Shown here: positions 8,940 through 18,650 of the stretch, in pieces | How positions within the stretch are numbered: position 1 is the stretch's first letter | How the letters are laid out: each line of letters starts with the position of its first letter | Origin: Shewanella nanhaiensis | Lineage (GTDB): Bacteria > Pseudomonadota > Gammaproteobacteria > Enterobacterales > Shewanellaceae | DNA length: 64,000 bases | Direction: 5' to 3' | Assembly (NCBI RefSeq): GCF_019457885.1 | Contig: NZ_JAHZST010000001.1 | Span: forward strand, 372,001 to 436,000 | The notes under the pieces: model-generated | Told to the model about the DNA's origin: nothing | The model's database searches: none | The model's input: only the letters and a program-made list of their open reading frames with translations | Translations under genes and position numbers: made by a program

Positions 8940-11834
8940 CTAGTTATCGTATTTATCTCGCTGTCCATTAGTATCGATATCTTTATTGCCATCATAAGGG
9001 CCAAATTGATTTTGCTTATAATCCCCGACAATATGGCTAAATCGGCTGTGATAGTTGCCCTTACCACTGTCCTGATGCAGGTATTCGAAACTGTCTAGCA
9101 CATCATCTCCATCACTGTCTGATAAGATAGGCTGCGAGCAGTATTCGATATCACCACGATGATAGTCGCTGCGCTCAGCTAAACAGGCCTCCACCTCTTG
9201 CTGTGTCGATAAGCCATCATTATCTAAATCCACTAAGTCTGGATAAACTTGACCCGCAGCATCTTCGTTAGCAAAACGCACCTCAGGGTACACAGATACC
9301 CCAGAGTCTGTCAGTGGTATAACGGCGCCATTCATTTTAAAGTCGATATAGCTACACCCAGTCAAAATATAGGGGTAGGAGACTTCACCATGTTTGGGCT
9401 TCTCACAGCTTAAGCTTTGATCTAACTCTTCCAGTGGGCTGTAAAACTCCCAATGATCGATATGATCATTTTTATTACCCCGCGCAAAAAAGGTACTTCG
9501 CCCTTGACCTGCGGTATCTGTGCGAACCCCGTAAGAGTTGGCAGAGTCACCAACAATATTGTTATGGTGGTCACGCCCACCGTACTCTTTTAACCCTTTA
9601 TTGGTTAATATTTTTAACTTGTCATCAATGATCAAGCCTACTGCGTTAGCGGTATTCTCATAAAACTTTACTTTTCTGCGGTCACTATGGCTTAACTTGC
9701 TAAATTTAATGGTCATATCCAGCTTATTACCGTTAGGTAATGTTTCCTGGTGATATTGTGCATAACCATTAAACTCAAGTTGGTAGCTATCTCGTGGCGT
9801 GTTGCTGCTTGCCTCATCGGCCTCTGTGCGGTAATCATCTTCAACCATATGCATATAGGTGACATAGTTGGCAGTTTGCTGATAGTCATTCACTCTTGTT
9901 GCCACTTTCTTGACCTTGTATGACTCTCCCTCTTTATTCTTACCATCAAAGAGAACATACAGATCGCCACTATCAGTTAATGCCGCGATACCTTTAGTGA
10001 CTTGGGTGCTTTTGACTATCTTTTTACCTGTGTTTTTAAAGAAGTTTGCAAATTTGAGATAGATATTACCTTTCTCATCAAGCTCCTCATCACTGACCAC
10101 ACGCAAAAATGCCTGCTCTGATTGATCTTTGTTCAAACAGTAAAAAGAGCCGTGCTGTTTACCATTATCAGATGCCTCCCAACACTGGGAGACTTTGTCT
10201 ATGTGCTTGGTCCAATTTGAGCTGATAAGTTTGCCACTGCTACCACAGTCAATACTGTAGTAAGTCGCGCTACCATCATTGAAATACACTACCGCAGAGA
10301 AAGCACCGAAGCTCTCAATCTTTTCGACATCACTTAAGTTTAACGCATTGAACTTGTCAGTAAAATTACCGTAGCAAGCATTGGCAGTACCGTATATTTG
10401 ATTGTGTGCAATCGCATTCCCTGATTGGGAAACCTCAAAAACAATGCCGCCATAACCCATAATTCGGTCGGCATAAGTCAGGCCATAATAAACCTTACTT
10501 GTGGCGGGTAGCTCGATAAGTGTTTCGATCGGTTGCAGTGCATTCAGTGCAGTAAATAGCACTATCTTGTCTTCACCGCCATTTTCACTGCTCATGTCGA
10601 CTCGGTAATTACCAAAACCGATATTTTTAAGCCCTGTGGTGTACAGACCGTTATTTTCCATGTAGGGGATCAGTGTCTCTTTAAATGGTTTAATAAGGGT
10701 ATTACGCCCGACCGCCCCAAGGGCACCGTCGCCAAAAAGTTTAATAAAGCCATTAAAAGAGAACTCTAAGATCCCCTCTCGCACATAGCCGGTTTCTATG
10801 GTGATAACTCCTGTACTGACACCATCAACTTCATGGTCATACACAGTGTACTTCACCTCATATATCCCCTTATCAGAAGCTGAAAATCGAAACTGTGTAT
10901 TATTGACATCATCTGGATTGACAAGGTTGACATTAGCGTCATACACCTGCACACCAACGAGCTGGACCTTGTCCCCCTCTTTGTCGTTTACTAATGAGCC
11001 AACACCAGGAAAGTGTAGAATATCCAGCGTTATCTCCCCTTCAACAGGAACCAGGCGACCATAGGCTTCATCTTTGGTTTCGGGCGCAGTATTTAGATCG
11101 CCAGAGACATCAATATTAACGACACCAGAAAACACTAAGTTATTGTCATCAATCACATAGTAGGTCACGCTAGTCAAACCTATCTCTATGCCTTGGTAAC
11201 TAAAATCCCCCACCTCTGACAGCGTAGGTGTTCCACTGCCAACAACTATGGTTGACGCTTCAAACTTAGGGTTTGTCATGGCTAAAAACTCAGTCGCTAA
11301 CTCATCTTGAATATTAACGTTAAGCGTTTGGCCCACTGTCAGTGACTGCCTGATCTCAGGGAGAACATCATCAACAGGTAGCGTGAGTCCTTGCTCTGCT
11401 GCAAATTGTTTAGCCCCTTGGCTACTAAACACAATTGAGGTTAAACCAGAACGCTTTTCAGCTCCATCTGTGACGGTATAACGGTAATCACAGCTCACTG
11501 GCCTGCTAGGTGTTACCGTAAAAGCAAGGGCCTGTTTATCTGTGTTTGTGACGTGGCAATCAGCGCGATGACCTAAGGCCTCTATCTTATCTAAGGTCAA
11601 TCTATTGCCCGTTTTAGCAGCCACATAATTAGAGAGATTAAAGGTCAATGGCTGAGCAATACCGTCAGCTATCGTAACCGATTGACGAAAATCCATCGCT
11701 GTGACGTTTTTTGTCACCACTGGAGGGGGTGGAGGTGGCGGTGTGACATCGCCGCCTTCACTCTCAGAGCCCCCGCCACATGCGCTTAATACTGTAAGCA
11801 CACCAATGAACAAAAATTGATTAAAAAATTTCAT
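8940..11834 (-). CDS. Large surface lipoprotein with Ig-like and calcium-binding-type repeats
   Basis: Start taken at 11834 (MKFFNQFLFIG...), with GGGG six bases upstream; an ATG four codons earlier is possible. The lipobox LSAC followed by GGGSE and a proline stretch (TPPPPPPP) marks an exported lipoprotein with a flexible tether. Residues about 45-350 look like Ig/cadherin-type domains (DFRQSVTIADGIAQPLTFNL, SGDLNTAPETKDEAYGRL). The middle third has no recognisable family. The C-terminus carries DxDxDG-type loops (DLDNDGLSTQQEVEACL, SDSDGDDVLDSFEYL, DGNKDIDTNGQRD) typical of thrombospondin-3-like calcium sites. It has its own terminator and lies upstream of, and parallel to, the pilus operon. 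A role in adhesion is inference. Confidence 0.78.
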   Translation of the reverse strand: MKFFNQFLFIGVLTVLSACGGGSESEGGDVTPPPPPPPVVTKNVTAMDFRQSVTIADGIAQPLTFNLSNYVAAKTGNRLTLDKIEALGHRADCHVTNTDKQALAFTVTPSRPVSCDYRYTVTDGAEKRSGLTSIVFSSQGAKQFAAEQGLTLPVDDVLPEIRQSLTVGQTLNVNIQDELATEFLAMTNPKFEASTIVVGSGTPTLSEVGDFSYQGIEIGLTSVTYYVIDDNNLVFSGVVNIDVSGDLNTAPETKDEAYGRLVPVEGEITLDILHFPGVGSLVNDKEGDKVQLVGVQVYDANVNLVNPDDVNNTQFRFSASDKGIYEVKYTVYDHEVDGVSTGVITIETGYVREGILEFSFNGFIKLFGDGALGAVGRNTLIKPFKETLIPYMENNGLYTTGLKNIGFGNYRVDMSSENGGEDKIVLFTALNALQPIETLIELPATSKVYYGLTYADRIMGYGGIVFEVSQSGNAIAHNQIYGTANACYGNFTDKFNALNLSDVEKIESFGAFSAVVYFNDGSATYYSIDCGSSGKLISSNWTKHIDKVSQCWEASDNGKQHGSFYCLNKDQSEQAFLRVVSDEELDEKGNIYLKFANFFKNTGKKIVKSTQVTKGIAALTDSGDLYVLFDGKNKEGESYKVKKVATRVNDYQQTANYVTYMHMVEDDYRTEADEASSNTPRDSYQLEFNGYAQYHQETLPNGNKLDMTIKFSKLSHSDRRKVKFYENTANAVGLIIDDKLKILTNKGLKEYGGRDHHNNIVGDSANSYGVRTDTAGQGRSTFFARGNKNDHIDHWEFYSPLEELDQSLSCEKPKHGEVSYPYILTGCSYIDFKMNGAVIPLTDSGVSVYPEVRFANEDAAGQVYPDLVDLDNDGLSTQQEVEACLAERSDYHRGDIEYCSQPILSDSDGDDVLDSFEYLHQDSGKGNYHSRFSHIVGDYKQNQFGPYDGNKDIDTNGQRDKYDN

Positions 11835-11846
11835 TGTAAACCCCAT

Positions 11847-12146
11847 TAAAAGTCCATTTTACAACGCGCATCACCCATAACTTTCAACAGCTTTTGAGCT
11901 CACAATAGGGGCACACGCAGTCAACAAATCGATGTTATCGACGAGCCTGCGCGTCATAAAACCAGGTAAGCCAGTAACCCCTATGGGTATCAACCTTGAA
12001 TGAACACTGTTTGAAAAAGAGGGTGATGCAGTAATTTCGAGCAGATGTTAACAATGAAACAGAGGCTTCTACAGGTCACTTTAGGAAAATGAAATTTAAC
12101 TATGCCTATAGAAACAAGAACTGGAAGGTACGGCTAGCGGCACCGC
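11847..12146. other. Gene-free interval
   Basis: About 300 bases between two leftward genes. I see no convincing ORF, RNA gene or perfect terminator; it should hold the lipoprotein promoter. Confidence 0.4.
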
Positions 12147-13076
12147 TTAGTGTTTAATCAGATCTGCATGGGACTTGAGCCAGGCGATAACCCCGTGATG
12201 CGAGAGAAAATCATCCCTTTCAATACTAATAAGCTTTGGAATACTGGCAAAAGGACTCTCACTCTCCATGTCAGCCTCCACTTCAACCTTAAAACCAAAG
12301 CTAGAATATAACTGCTCAGCATTTTTATCTCGAACAATCAAAAATAGCTCTTTAATCTCAGGATCATTAAAGAGCACTTTCAATAATTGAAAACAGTTAT
12401 ACTCCCACCACTGAAAATTAAAACGCATCACAGAATGCACGAAAACAACCTTCTCACCACAAATTTTGGCATCACGTGGAATATCGTAAAAGTCTTTAAA
12501 TTGACTTCTCAGCCGATCTCTTTCACTAAGGTTGTGCACAGATATAAGCGCATGGGCATACATGCGTTCATCCTGCCCTTCACACGTCACAATATGTAAT
12601 GCACCACTTTTTTGCAGTTCGATAGAGCGACGACACCTCTCCTCAAGCTCAATCTGTTCTAATTTAAAAAAGCGTCCACTGCTCTCACATATCTTTTCCA
12701 AACGATCTAAATCAGTCAAAGGGTTAGAGCCCGAATAAGTGTTAAACACACCACCAACATCGGTGTAGTAAGCCGTTTGAATAAGAGCTTGTTGATCATA
12801 AGCATGGGCTTCTAATCGAGTCATTAAATTCGATTTCGTCTTAGACAATTTCAGATCTAACTTGATTAAGTAGCGCATTACATCGTATTGCGCAAAGGAG
12901 AGTAGATGTATGATCCGCAAACTTGAAGGCATAGAGACGCCGCGCTCCCAGCGGCTATAGGTGATCAGATCTAAATTTGCAAACACCTTATGGTAGAGCG
13001 ACAGCTTCTCAACCATCTCGGCCTGCGTGAAATTAAGCTCGTTTCTGATCTTTAATAGTAAGGAGAATAGTTCCAT
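12147..13076 (-). CDS. XRE-type DNA-binding protein with an acetyltransferase-like C-terminal part
   Basis: 309 residues. Residues 1-70 form a helix-turn-helix of the XRE/Cro type (IRNELNFTQAEMVEKLSL, YSRWERGVSMPSSLRIIHLL). The rest is about 240 residues; the segment near 265-290 (FLIVRDKNAEQLYSSFGFKVE) looks like the final strand-helix of a GNAT fold, where an N-terminal regulator is joined to a small-molecule-binding or acetyl-CoA-binding module. Whether acetyl transfer is catalysed cannot be told; no clear acetyl-CoA P-loop (Q/RxxGxG/A) is visible. It is divergent from the glycerate permease gene, across a 380-base region, so it could regulate that operon, but this is only positional. Confidence 0.72.
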   Translation of the reverse strand: MELFSLLLKIRNELNFTQAEMVEKLSLYHKVFANLDLITYSRWERGVSMPSSLRIIHLLSFAQYDVMRYLIKLDLKLSKTKSNLMTRLEAHAYDQQALIQTAYYTDVGGVFNTYSGSNPLTDLDRLEKICESSGRFFKLEQIELEERCRRSIELQKSGALHIVTCEGQDERMYAHALISVHNLSERDRLRSQFKDFYDIPRDAKICGEKVVFVHSVMRFNFQWWEYNCFQLLKVLFNDPEIKELFLIVRDKNAEQLYSSFGFKVEVEADMESESPFASIPKLISIERDDFLSHHGVIAWLKSHADLIKH

Positions 13077-13458
13077 TTATCTCTCATTGTGCATCTAGAA
13101 AAATAGGGCGTGGGATCGTTGAATCTTATGGTTAATATTATCAAATAACATCGGCACATTGAAAATATCAACCACGAATTGTCTGTTAAAGTTTGAACTT
13201 CATCATTAAGCGCTTATTTTTCACTCCTCAACAAACTCCCCAAATAACTTCTGCCAATACCCTGCCCAGTCTAGCTAAGTCCCAACACCAGCTTTACTTC
13301 ACTTTTTGTGCATGCGCACAATAAAGTAACCTATATAAACGTAAAATTAGTGATCACAGACGATGATTGATTGTATTGAGCACAGGATAATAGCCAAAAA
13401 ACTTAGCCATCACGGCTAATCCATAAAAATAGCGATAAAAACCCAAACAGGGACCCCT
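13077..13458. promoter_or_regulatory. Divergent intergenic region with a palindromic candidate operator
   Basis: The region separates the leftward XRE gene from the rightward GntP-type permease gene. TTGTGC and GCACAA arms (13306-13311 and 13316-13321) flank a 4-base centre, an operator-like inverted repeat about 140 bases before the permease start. No ORF is seen. Confidence 0.5.
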
Positions 13459-14817
13459 ATGAGCCAAGTATTGATCTTGTTGGCAGTGATACTTTTCATT
13501 GTTATTGCCACCTCAAAATTTAAATTACATCCATTTTTAACACTGATTCTAGCCTCCTTCATCACCGCCTTTGCCTATGGTCTCCCCAGTGCAGACATCG
13601 CCAAAACCATCACCAGTGGATTTGGTGGGATCTTAGGATATATTGGGTTAGTGATCGTACTAGGTACCATCATAGGGACCATACTGGAAAAAAGCGGCGC
13701 CGCTATCACCATGGCCGATGTGGTCATAAAAGTGCTAGGTAAACGCTTCCCTACTCTCACCATGTCAATTATCGGCTACTTGGTTTCTATCCCAGTATTT
13801 TGTGACTCTGGCTTTGTGATCTTAAACTCACTAAAACAGTCGATGGCTAATCGTATGAAGGTCTCGAGCGTCTCTATGAGTGTCGCCCTTGCCACAGGCC
13901 TGTACGCCACCCATACCTTTGTGCCGCCCACACCAGGCCCGATTGCTGCTGCGGGTAACTTAGGCCTTGAATCAAACTTAGGTTTAGTGATCTTCGTGGG
14001 TGTATTTGTTGCCGCAATTGCAGCACTTGCCGGTACCCTATGGGCAAACCGCTTCGCTAATGTCGAACCTGACGGTGAAGGCGCTGAGGAGCTAAAAACT
14101 CAGGTTGAGGAGCTTGATAACCTAAAAGCGGCTTATGGCACATTGCCAAGTCCAACTCGTGCGTTTGCACCGATATTCGTGCCTATCTTGCTTATCTGTT
14201 TCGGCTCTATCGCTAACTTCCCGTCATCCCCTCTTGGTAACGGTTTGATGTTCGACGTGCTGGCTTTTCTGGGTCAGCCAGTCAATGCACTTATGGTCGG
14301 TTTACTACTTTCTGTTTCACTGCTAAAAAGCAGCGATAAAATCAGAGAGTTCAGTGAGCGCATCAGCCAAGGCTTAGTCGTTTCAGCGCCAATTCTATTA
14401 ATCACAGGTGCAGGTGGTGCATTCGGTGCCGTCCTTAAAGCCACTGAGATAGGTAACTTCCTAGGCACATCACTCTCGGCACTCGGAATAGGGATCTTTA
14501 TGCCATTTATCGTGGCTGCTGCGTTAAAGTCAGCCCAAGGCTCATCTACCGTAGCTTTAGTTGCAACATCGGCACTCGTTGCCCCTATGCTCGGCGATAT
14601 TGGTCTGGCAAGTGATATGGGGCGCGTGCTAACAGTTATGGCCATTGGCGCTGGCGCGATGACAGTCTCTCATGCCAATGACAGCTTCTTCTGGGTTGTC
14701 ACTCAATTTAGCCGCATGAGCGTTAAACAAGCCTATAAAGCACAAACCATGGCAACACTTATCCAAGGCCTTACAGCGATGACGTTAGTGTTTATCCTAA
14801 GCTTAGTGCTACTTTAA
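13459..14817 (+). CDS. GntP-family permease, probably for D-glycerate
   Basis: 452 residues, hydrophobic throughout with about 12-14 membrane segments, the size of GntP-family gluconate/sugar-acid:proton symporters. Family-like segments include GFGGILGYIGLVIVLGTIIG, PVFCDSGFVIL and THTFVPPTPGPIAAAGNLG. The next gene, 91 bases downstream, is a glycerate kinase, so the likely substrate is D-glycerate rather than gluconate. The start is preceded by AGGGA. A 9-bp inverted repeat lies between the two genes. Confidence 0.9.
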   Translation: MSQVLILLAVILFIVIATSKFKLHPFLTLILASFITAFAYGLPSADIAKTITSGFGGILGYIGLVIVLGTIIGTILEKSGAAITMADVVIKVLGKRFPTLTMSIIGYLVSIPVFCDSGFVILNSLKQSMANRMKVSSVSMSVALATGLYATHTFVPPTPGPIAAAGNLGLESNLGLVIFVGVFVAAIAALAGTLWANRFANVEPDGEGAEELKTQVEELDNLKAAYGTLPSPTRAFAPIFVPILLICFGSIANFPSSPLGNGLMFDVLAFLGQPVNALMVGLLLSVSLLKSSDKIREFSERISQGLVVSAPILLITGAGGAFGAVLKATEIGNFLGTSLSALGIGIFMPFIVAAALKSAQGSSTVALVATSALVAPMLGDIGLASDMGRVLTVMAIGAGAMTVSHANDSFFWVVTQFSRMSVKQAYKAQTMATLIQGLTAMTLVFILSLVLL

Positions 14818-14838
14818 ATTGATATACGCCACCAAATT

Positions 14839-14871
14839 TAGTGCCTGCGATCGAGATAGCGTCAGGCACTA
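14839..14871 (+). repeat. Intergenic hairpin between permease and glycerate kinase
   Basis: TAGTGCCTG and CAGGCACTA form a 9-bp stem around a 15-base loop. There is no T-run, so it is more likely an mRNA-stability or attenuation element than a full terminator. Confidence 0.5.
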
Positions 14872-14908
14872 ATTCAAAAATTAAGCGACCTCCTCTATAG
14901 GAAAAACG

Positions 14909-16054
14909 ATGAAAATAGTTATCGCCCCCGATTCATTTAAAGAAAGCTTAAGCGCGATGGAAGTGGCCGATGAGATCGAACGCGGCTTTAAGATGGTGTT
15001 ACCCGATGCAGAGTTCATCAAGCTCCCTGTTGCCGATGGTGGTGAAGGTACGGTTCAGTCGATGGTCGATGCAACTCAAGGCAGCATAGTCAATCTTGAG
15101 GTAACGGGCCCTTTAGGCAACCGTGTACAGGCACACTATGGCATTTTGGGTGACAATGACGACAACAGAGTCAAAACCGCAGTGATAGAGATGGCATCTG
15201 CCTCTGGGCTGCACCATGTGCCGATAAATTTGCGAAATCCACTTATCACCACAAGTTATGGCACAGGAGAGCTCATCTGTGATGCGCTTAATCGCGGTAT
15301 TAAGCGTATCTTAATCGGACTTGGTGGCAGTGCCACAAACGATGGCGGAGCAGGAATGGCTCAAGCAATCGGGGTTCATCTGCTAGATAAAGAGGGCAAA
15401 GCACTGCCAGTAGGTGGCGCATCTCTTCAGCAACTTGAGCGCATTGACCTTAAGGATATTCACCCGCTTATCGCGGAGTGTGAATTTGAGGTCGCCTGTG
15501 ACGTAGATAACCCACTTTGTGGCGAAAAAGGGGCCTCTGCTATTTTTGGGCCTCAAAAAGGGGCTAGCCCTGAAATGATCGTCACACTCGATGCAGCCCT
15601 AACTCGTTATGCCGATATCATTGCTCAACACCCACTCCCTGACAGGCGCAATATTTCAGGCTCTGGCGCCGCTGGTGGCATGGGCTTAGGGGTTATGGCT
15701 TTTCTAGGGGCTTCACTCAGACCCGGCATAGATATCGTGATGGAAACCGTAAAGCTAGATGAAAAAATAAAGGGGGCCCAGCTTGTTATCACAGGAGAAG
15801 GTAGGTTAGACAGTCAAACCTTACACGGGAAAACACCTATGGGAGTGACACGGATCGCGAACGCACAGCAGATCCCTGTGGTAGCTATTGCAGGATGTGT
15901 CAGTGATGATGCCAATATCTTACTCGAGCACGGTATCAAGGCTATCTTCTCTATCACACCAAGAGCTCTGCCCATTGAGGAGGTACTCGCTAGCGCAAAG
16001 CATAACCTGTTTACCACTTCACGCAATGTTGCAGCACTCTACGCCATGAAGTAA
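14909..16054 (+). CDS. garK: Glycerate kinase (GarK/GlxK family)
   Basis: 381 residues, the usual length for glycerate 2-kinases of the GarK/GlxK type, which phosphorylate D-glycerate with ATP to feed lower glycolysis. The N-terminal IAPDSFKESLSAMEVADEI, KLPVADGGEGTVQSMV, GTGELICDALNRG, LIGLGGSATNDGGAGMAQA and GAAGGMGLGVMAFLGA motifs are all intact, as is VITGEGRLDSQTLHGKTP. AGGAAAAACG precedes the ATG. It follows the GntP-type permease in the same orientation and the two form a glycerate uptake and use unit. The symbol could equally be glxK. Confidence 0.92.
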   Translation: MKIVIAPDSFKESLSAMEVADEIERGFKMVLPDAEFIKLPVADGGEGTVQSMVDATQGSIVNLEVTGPLGNRVQAHYGILGDNDDNRVKTAVIEMASASGLHHVPINLRNPLITTSYGTGELICDALNRGIKRILIGLGGSATNDGGAGMAQAIGVHLLDKEGKALPVGGASLQQLERIDLKDIHPLIAECEFEVACDVDNPLCGEKGASAIFGPQKGASPEMIVTLDAALTRYADIIAQHPLPDRRNISGSGAAGGMGLGVMAFLGASLRPGIDIVMETVKLDEKIKGAQLVITGEGRLDSQTLHGKTPMGVTRIANAQQIPVVAIAGCVSDDANILLEHGIKAIFSITPRALPIEEVLASAKHNLFTTSRNVAALYAMK

Positions 16055-16074
16055 AAGTCACTTTAATCCTTGCA

Positions 16075-16123
16075 GCTCTGAAGACGAAAGCACCCAAGCT
16101 TTGCCCTTTAGCGTCTTCAGAGC
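16075..16123 (+). repeat. Long nested hairpin after the glycerate kinase gene
   Basis: GCTCTGAAGACG (16075-16086) pairs perfectly with CGTCTTCAGAGC (16112-16123); inside, AAAGC pairs with GCTTT. No T-run follows. It lies 20 bases after the garK stop and could protect the mRNA 3' end or end transcription with other factors. Confidence 0.55.
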
Positions 16124-16293
16124 CATTAATGACAGCGCAATTGCCCCTTTGTCACCGCTTTACATTCAGCCCGAATCGATTTAACTTTTCCACTTGATGC
16201 GCTAAAGCGCATAAAGTAAAGTGAGCCCCCTTTTGGAAAACTGCAACTAATAGCAGCTCCTATTGAAAATAGTGTGATAGCAAAGAGAAAACC

Positions 16294-17937
16294 ATGTCGA
16301 TGACACAAAGACGAGCCACAGCTTCTGAAGAGGCACTACTGCGCATCTTCACCGTCCCTGAAGCCCCTGATTCCACCTTGAGTGTCATCGAACAGAACAT
16401 CTCCCAGAACCTAATGGGCTTTCTGCAGGAGAGTGTTGTGGCTGTCGAAAAGCCTCTATCTGAAATTGAACTGGATTTCCAACAACATCAGATCCCCTCG
16501 GCGCCGCAGTTTGTCTCAGATTACGCCGATGATATGATGAAAACCTTGGTCGCCCACTCAGTGCATACCTCGGCCCCTAGCTTTATTGGGCATATGACCT
16601 CGGCCCTTCCCTATTTTGTCCTACCACTGTCTAAGATGATGGTGGGCTTAAACCAGAACTTGGTAAAAATAGAAACATCCAAAGCCTTTACGCCACTGGA
16701 ACGTCAGGTCTTAGGCATGATGCATCACCTTATCTACAGTGAGAGTGATGAGTTTTATCAAAGCTGGATGCACAGTGCTAACTATTCACTAGGAGCTTTT
16801 TGCTCTGGCGGTACTGTGGCCAATATCACTGCGCTCTGGACAGCTCGTAACCAACTATTAAAGGCTGATGGCGACTTTAAAGGGGTATCGGCTCAAGGTT
16901 TAGTGAAAGGTCTACGCCATTATGGTTATGATGATCTCGCGATTCTGGTCTCCGAGCGTGGCCACTACTCATTGGCCAAAACCGCCGATCTGCTCGGCAT
17001 AGGTCGTGAAAATATCATTCAGATCCCAACATCCTCTGATAACAAGGTCGATGTAAATCAGATGCGCGCGGTGGCTGCCAAGCTCAATGATGACAACATC
17101 AAGGTGATGGCGATTGTCGGTGTTGCTGGCACAACTGAAACTGGCAATATCGATCCCTTAGATGAGTTAGCCACATTAGCATCTGAGCTCGATTGTCATT
17201 TCCATGTCGATGCAGCATGGGGCGGCGCGTCGCTGTTATCAAATAAGTACCGTCACCTGCTTAAAGGGATAGAGCGAGCGGACTCCGTGACCATAGATGC
17301 ACACAAACAGATGTATGTGCCTATGGGCGCGGGTATGGTTATCTTTAAAGATCCCGCTTTTGCCAACGCCATTAAACATCATGCAGAGTATATTCTTAGA
17401 AAAGGCTCTAAAGATTTAGGCAGTCAGACTTTGGAGGGGTCTCGCCCAGGTATGGCGATGCTGGTTCATGCTTGTCTTCAGGTGATCGGTCGCGACGGTT
17501 ACGAGATATTAATTAACAATAGCTTAGAGAAGGCGCGATATTTTTCCGAACTGATAAAACAGCATCAAGACTTTGAGCTGGTATCAGAGCCTGAACTCTG
17601 TCTACTCACCTATCGCTATGTACCAAAGTCAGTTCAAATGGCCATGGCGCAAGCCAGAGAAAACAAAGATGTTCAATCCCTTATCGAATTTAACCGTTTG
17701 CTAGATGGTCTCACTAAATTTGTGCAGAAACGCCAACGAGAACAGGGAACCTCTTTTGTCTCCCGTACCCGAATCAACCCAGAAGCAGGCATAGTGGATA
17801 TAAAGTCTGTGGTATTTAGGGTGGTACTCGCCAATCCATTAACGACCCATGACATATTAGCTCAAGTCCTAAGCGAGCAAAGTGAGATAGCCAATCAAGA
17901 TAATAAGTTTCTGCCGCAGCTATTACAGTTATGCTAG
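16294..17937 (+). CDS. panP: PLP-dependent aspartate 1-decarboxylase PanP
   Basis: 547 residues, a group II PLP decarboxylase of the PanP family, which in gammaproteobacteria lacking PanD makes beta-alanine from aspartate for pantothenate and CoA synthesis. Visible motifs: HTSAPSFIGHMTSALPYF, the cofactor-binding FCSGGTVANITALW and HVDAAWGG, and the PLP lysine in TIDAHKQMYVPMGAG (K338). The length and N-terminal extension match PanP rather than plain glutamate decarboxylase, though a glutamate or diaminobutyrate substrate cannot be excluded from sequence. It stands alone with its own terminator. Confidence 0.87.
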   Translation: MSMTQRRATASEEALLRIFTVPEAPDSTLSVIEQNISQNLMGFLQESVVAVEKPLSEIELDFQQHQIPSAPQFVSDYADDMMKTLVAHSVHTSAPSFIGHMTSALPYFVLPLSKMMVGLNQNLVKIETSKAFTPLERQVLGMMHHLIYSESDEFYQSWMHSANYSLGAFCSGGTVANITALWTARNQLLKADGDFKGVSAQGLVKGLRHYGYDDLAILVSERGHYSLAKTADLLGIGRENIIQIPTSSDNKVDVNQMRAVAAKLNDDNIKVMAIVGVAGTTETGNIDPLDELATLASELDCHFHVDAAWGGASLLSNKYRHLLKGIERADSVTIDAHKQMYVPMGAGMVIFKDPAFANAIKHHAEYILRKGSKDLGSQTLEGSRPGMAMLVHACLQVIGRDGYEILINNSLEKARYFSELIKQHQDFELVSEPELCLLTYRYVPKSVQMAMAQARENKDVQSLIEFNRLLDGLTKFVQKRQREQGTSFVSRTRINPEAGIVDIKSVVFRVVLANPLTTHDILAQVLSEQSEIANQDNKFLPQLLQLC

Positions 17938-17945
17938 CCAGGCCT

Positions 17946-17982
17946 AAAAAAGGCGAAGAGAGTGAATCTCTTCGCCTTTTTT
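17946..17982 (+). terminator. Rho-independent terminator after panP
   Basis: AGGCGAAGAG (17951-17960) pairs with CTCTTCGCCT (17968-17977) and is followed by T-rich sequence; an A-run on the left also makes it usable for the convergent gene. Confidence 0.9.
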
Positions 17983-18004
17983 ATACACCTAATTGATTAA
18001 CACA

Positions 18005-18607
18005 TTAGTTAAACTTACTCCTACTTATGCTGGGCTTATCGAGCTCCAGTTGCATAAATAGGGTGTTGTTTCTGCCCTCTGACTGGTGAAAAGTAAAACC
18101 ATTCTTCTCCATCACCATAATAGAGGCGGTATTATCGATATCGACCCCGCCCACAAAAGATTTTATCTCTCCTGAGGCTTTCGCCCACTCGACTAAACCT
18201 GCGATCAGTTCGCTGGCATAGCCCTTTCCCCAATAGTTTTCAGCTAACAGATAACCTAGGTGAAGCTCACTTTTAATAGAAGCGTTATCAGCTCCTTGAG
18301 CAATAGCTGCTTGCTCTTGTGCCAACTCATGCAGGAATACAAAGCCGATAACCTGATCATCTGAGCTCTCCTTCACCACTAAAAAGCAGCTCTCACAGGC
18401 TCTGTCATTCATCCAGATAAGGGCATCTTCAATATGATTAATATCTTGCCATCCTTCTGGCAAAGTCGCTGTAACTCTGGGAGTTAATATCTCTAATACG
18501 GTTTGGGCTAATTTGACCTCAGAAACACCACAATTAACGTGTTCCCACCAGCTAGAGACGGTTAATCTAGGGGTCCTAAAATGGCATAAATCTTCGAATT
18601 CATTCAT
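18005..18607 (-). CDS. GNAT-family N-acetyltransferase (RimJ/RimL-like)
   Basis: 200 residues with an N-terminal FRTPRLTVSSWWE, as in ribosomal-protein-type GNATs, the acetyl-CoA motif region LGYLLAENYWGKGYASELIAGLV and a terminal SIMVMEKNGFTFH. It should transfer acetyl from acetyl-CoA to a protein N-terminus or small amine; the substrate is unknown. AGAGG precedes the ATG. It lies 44 bases after the DCC-family gene and may share its transcript. Confidence 0.86.
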   Translation of the reverse strand: MNEFEDLCHFRTPRLTVSSWWEHVNCGVSEVKLAQTVLEILTPRVTATLPEGWQDINHIEDALIWMNDRACESCFLVVKESSDDQVIGFVFLHELAQEQAAIAQGADNASIKSELHLGYLLAENYWGKGYASELIAGLVEWAKASGEIKSFVGGVDIDNTASIMVMEKNGFTFHQSEGRNNTLFMQLELDKPSISRSKFN

Positions 18608-18650
18608 ATTCGACCTCTTTATTCTATAGATAACATCTTGTTAAATAAGG

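Noticed and set aside
14274..14645. A reverse frame of 123 codons inside the GntP-type permease gene
   Set aside because: It is the antisense shadow of a membrane-protein gene, with no domain or start signal.
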